Part shown: positions 63,825-64,000 of the stretch, piece by piece
Layout of the letters: each line of letters begins with the position of its first letter
How positions within the stretch are numbered: position 1 is the stretch's first letter
Assembly: GCA_030522375.1 (NCBI GenBank)
Contig: CP130488.1
Span: forward strand, 1,054,001 to 1,118,000
Reading direction: 5' to 3'
DNA: 64,000 nt
Source of the DNA: Methanosuratincola petrocarbonis
GTDB taxonomy: Archaea > Thermoproteota > Methanomethylicia > Methanomethylicales > Methanomethylicaceae
Translations under genes and position numbers: made by a program
Notes under the pieces: model-generated
The model's input: only the letters and a program-made list of their open reading frames with translations
Told to the model about the DNA's origin: nothing
The model's database searches: none

Positions 63825-64000
63825 TTATTTTTTAGCCACCCAGACCATTTCCTGTTTGTAGGATGTCAGAGGGCGCCCGTCGAACCCTCCAAAGACTTCC
63901 CAATCCGAGAAACCAGCGATCCTCAGGAGGAGCTCGAATTCACGCTTGAACACCAATGCAAGGCGCTGCGTCCCCCGCCAGTAGAGCTCACCGTCCCTGT
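63825..64000 (-). CDS. C-terminal part of a probable SAM-dependent methyltransferase
   Basis: 58 residues up to TAA at 63825-63827; the start is to the right of the window. The sequence has the final strands of a class I methyltransferase: LLLRIAGFSDWEVFGGFDG and QEMVWVAKK. The order helix, GF-x-x-x-x-V-x-GxxDG-P, then a final VxVAKK strand is characteristic. The stop is followed by an A/T-rich zone shared as terminator with glyA. Substrate unknown; the class is likely but not certain because only the end is visible. Confidence 0.65.
   Translation of the reverse strand, partial: RDGELYWRGTQRLALVFKREFELLLRIAGFSDWEVFGGFDGRPLTSYKQEMVWVAKK

Noticed and set aside
1..64000. CRISPR arrays, transposases, prophage genes, rRNA
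   Set aside because: No direct-repeat spacer arrays, no IS-type proteins or terminal repeats and no rRNA segments were seen.

Overview
The window (about 58-60% GC, judged by eye) is a stretch of archaeal chromosome. The archaeal core genes are GatDE, archaeal ThrRS and ArgRS, ABCE1, a thermosome subunit, a histone, TFB, Cgi121 of KEOPS, archaeosine TGT, TrmY, aCPSF2, an LSm protein, and ribosomal proteins S17e and S26e. S26e, a histone, a trehalose-synthase-like GT4 enzyme and a tRNA gene with a non-canonical intron together suggest the TACK group (for example Methanomethylicia, Bathyarchaeia or Korarchaeia). I cannot name the genus. Many genes start with TTG or GTG, and a GGAGG-type ribosome binding site about 7 nt upstream often decides the start.

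Layout. 1-9 kb: end-truncated glmS, gatE-gatD, rps26e-trmY, a PadR regulator, a CDP-alcohol transferase and the two split GMP synthase genes. 9.7-18.3 kb: type IV filament locus A, with four class III signal-peptide (pilin-like) proteins, a prepilin peptidase, a secretion ATPase and two T2SF membrane proteins, plus a GIY-YIG/DUF123 protein. 18.6-26.9 kb: a zinc-ribbon protein, thrS with two small genes, a B-family DNA polymerase and small zinc-finger or unknown proteins. 27.0 kb: tRNA-Arg(GCG) with two introns. 27.5-29.9 kb: two surface proteins, one with a CAP domain. 30-39 kb: argS, a CBS protein coupled to a TreT-like enzyme, a tungsten aldehyde oxidoreductase with its four-cluster ferredoxin subunit, an archaeal class I aldolase, a PfkB sugar kinase and a GNAT protein. 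39.1-46.9 kb: tRNA-Arg(CCG) with an 18-nt intron, htpX, ABCE1 behind an RPB9-like zinc ribbon and a 34-residue acidic micro-protein, a TsaC-THUMP fusion facing Cgi121, a phosphoribosyltransferase, a MoaD-like protein, a ParB-domain protein and S17e. 47-49.7 kb: histone, thermosome and an AK6-like kinase.

49.6-57.4 kb holds filament locus B, the most unusual region. A leftward operon encodes a coiled-coil mini-protein, a TadA/VirB11-like ATPase with a Cys-rich N-terminus, two T2SF proteins, a 72-residue pilin-like protein and a membrane-anchored HerA/VirB4-like ATPase. A rightward operon of four overlapping small membrane/pilin-like genes diverges from it at a shared TATA element. The last of these appears to start at ATT. 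A TFB gene lies next to it. A filament motor together with a HerA-type DNA/protein-translocating ATPase could be a DNA-transfer or surface-assembly machine; this is inference.

57.7-64 kb: LSm protein, tgtA (without PUA), a PHP phosphoesterase, a PAC2 protein, aCPSF2, glyA and the end of a methyltransferase. No rRNA genes, CRISPR arrays, transposases or prophage genes were seen.
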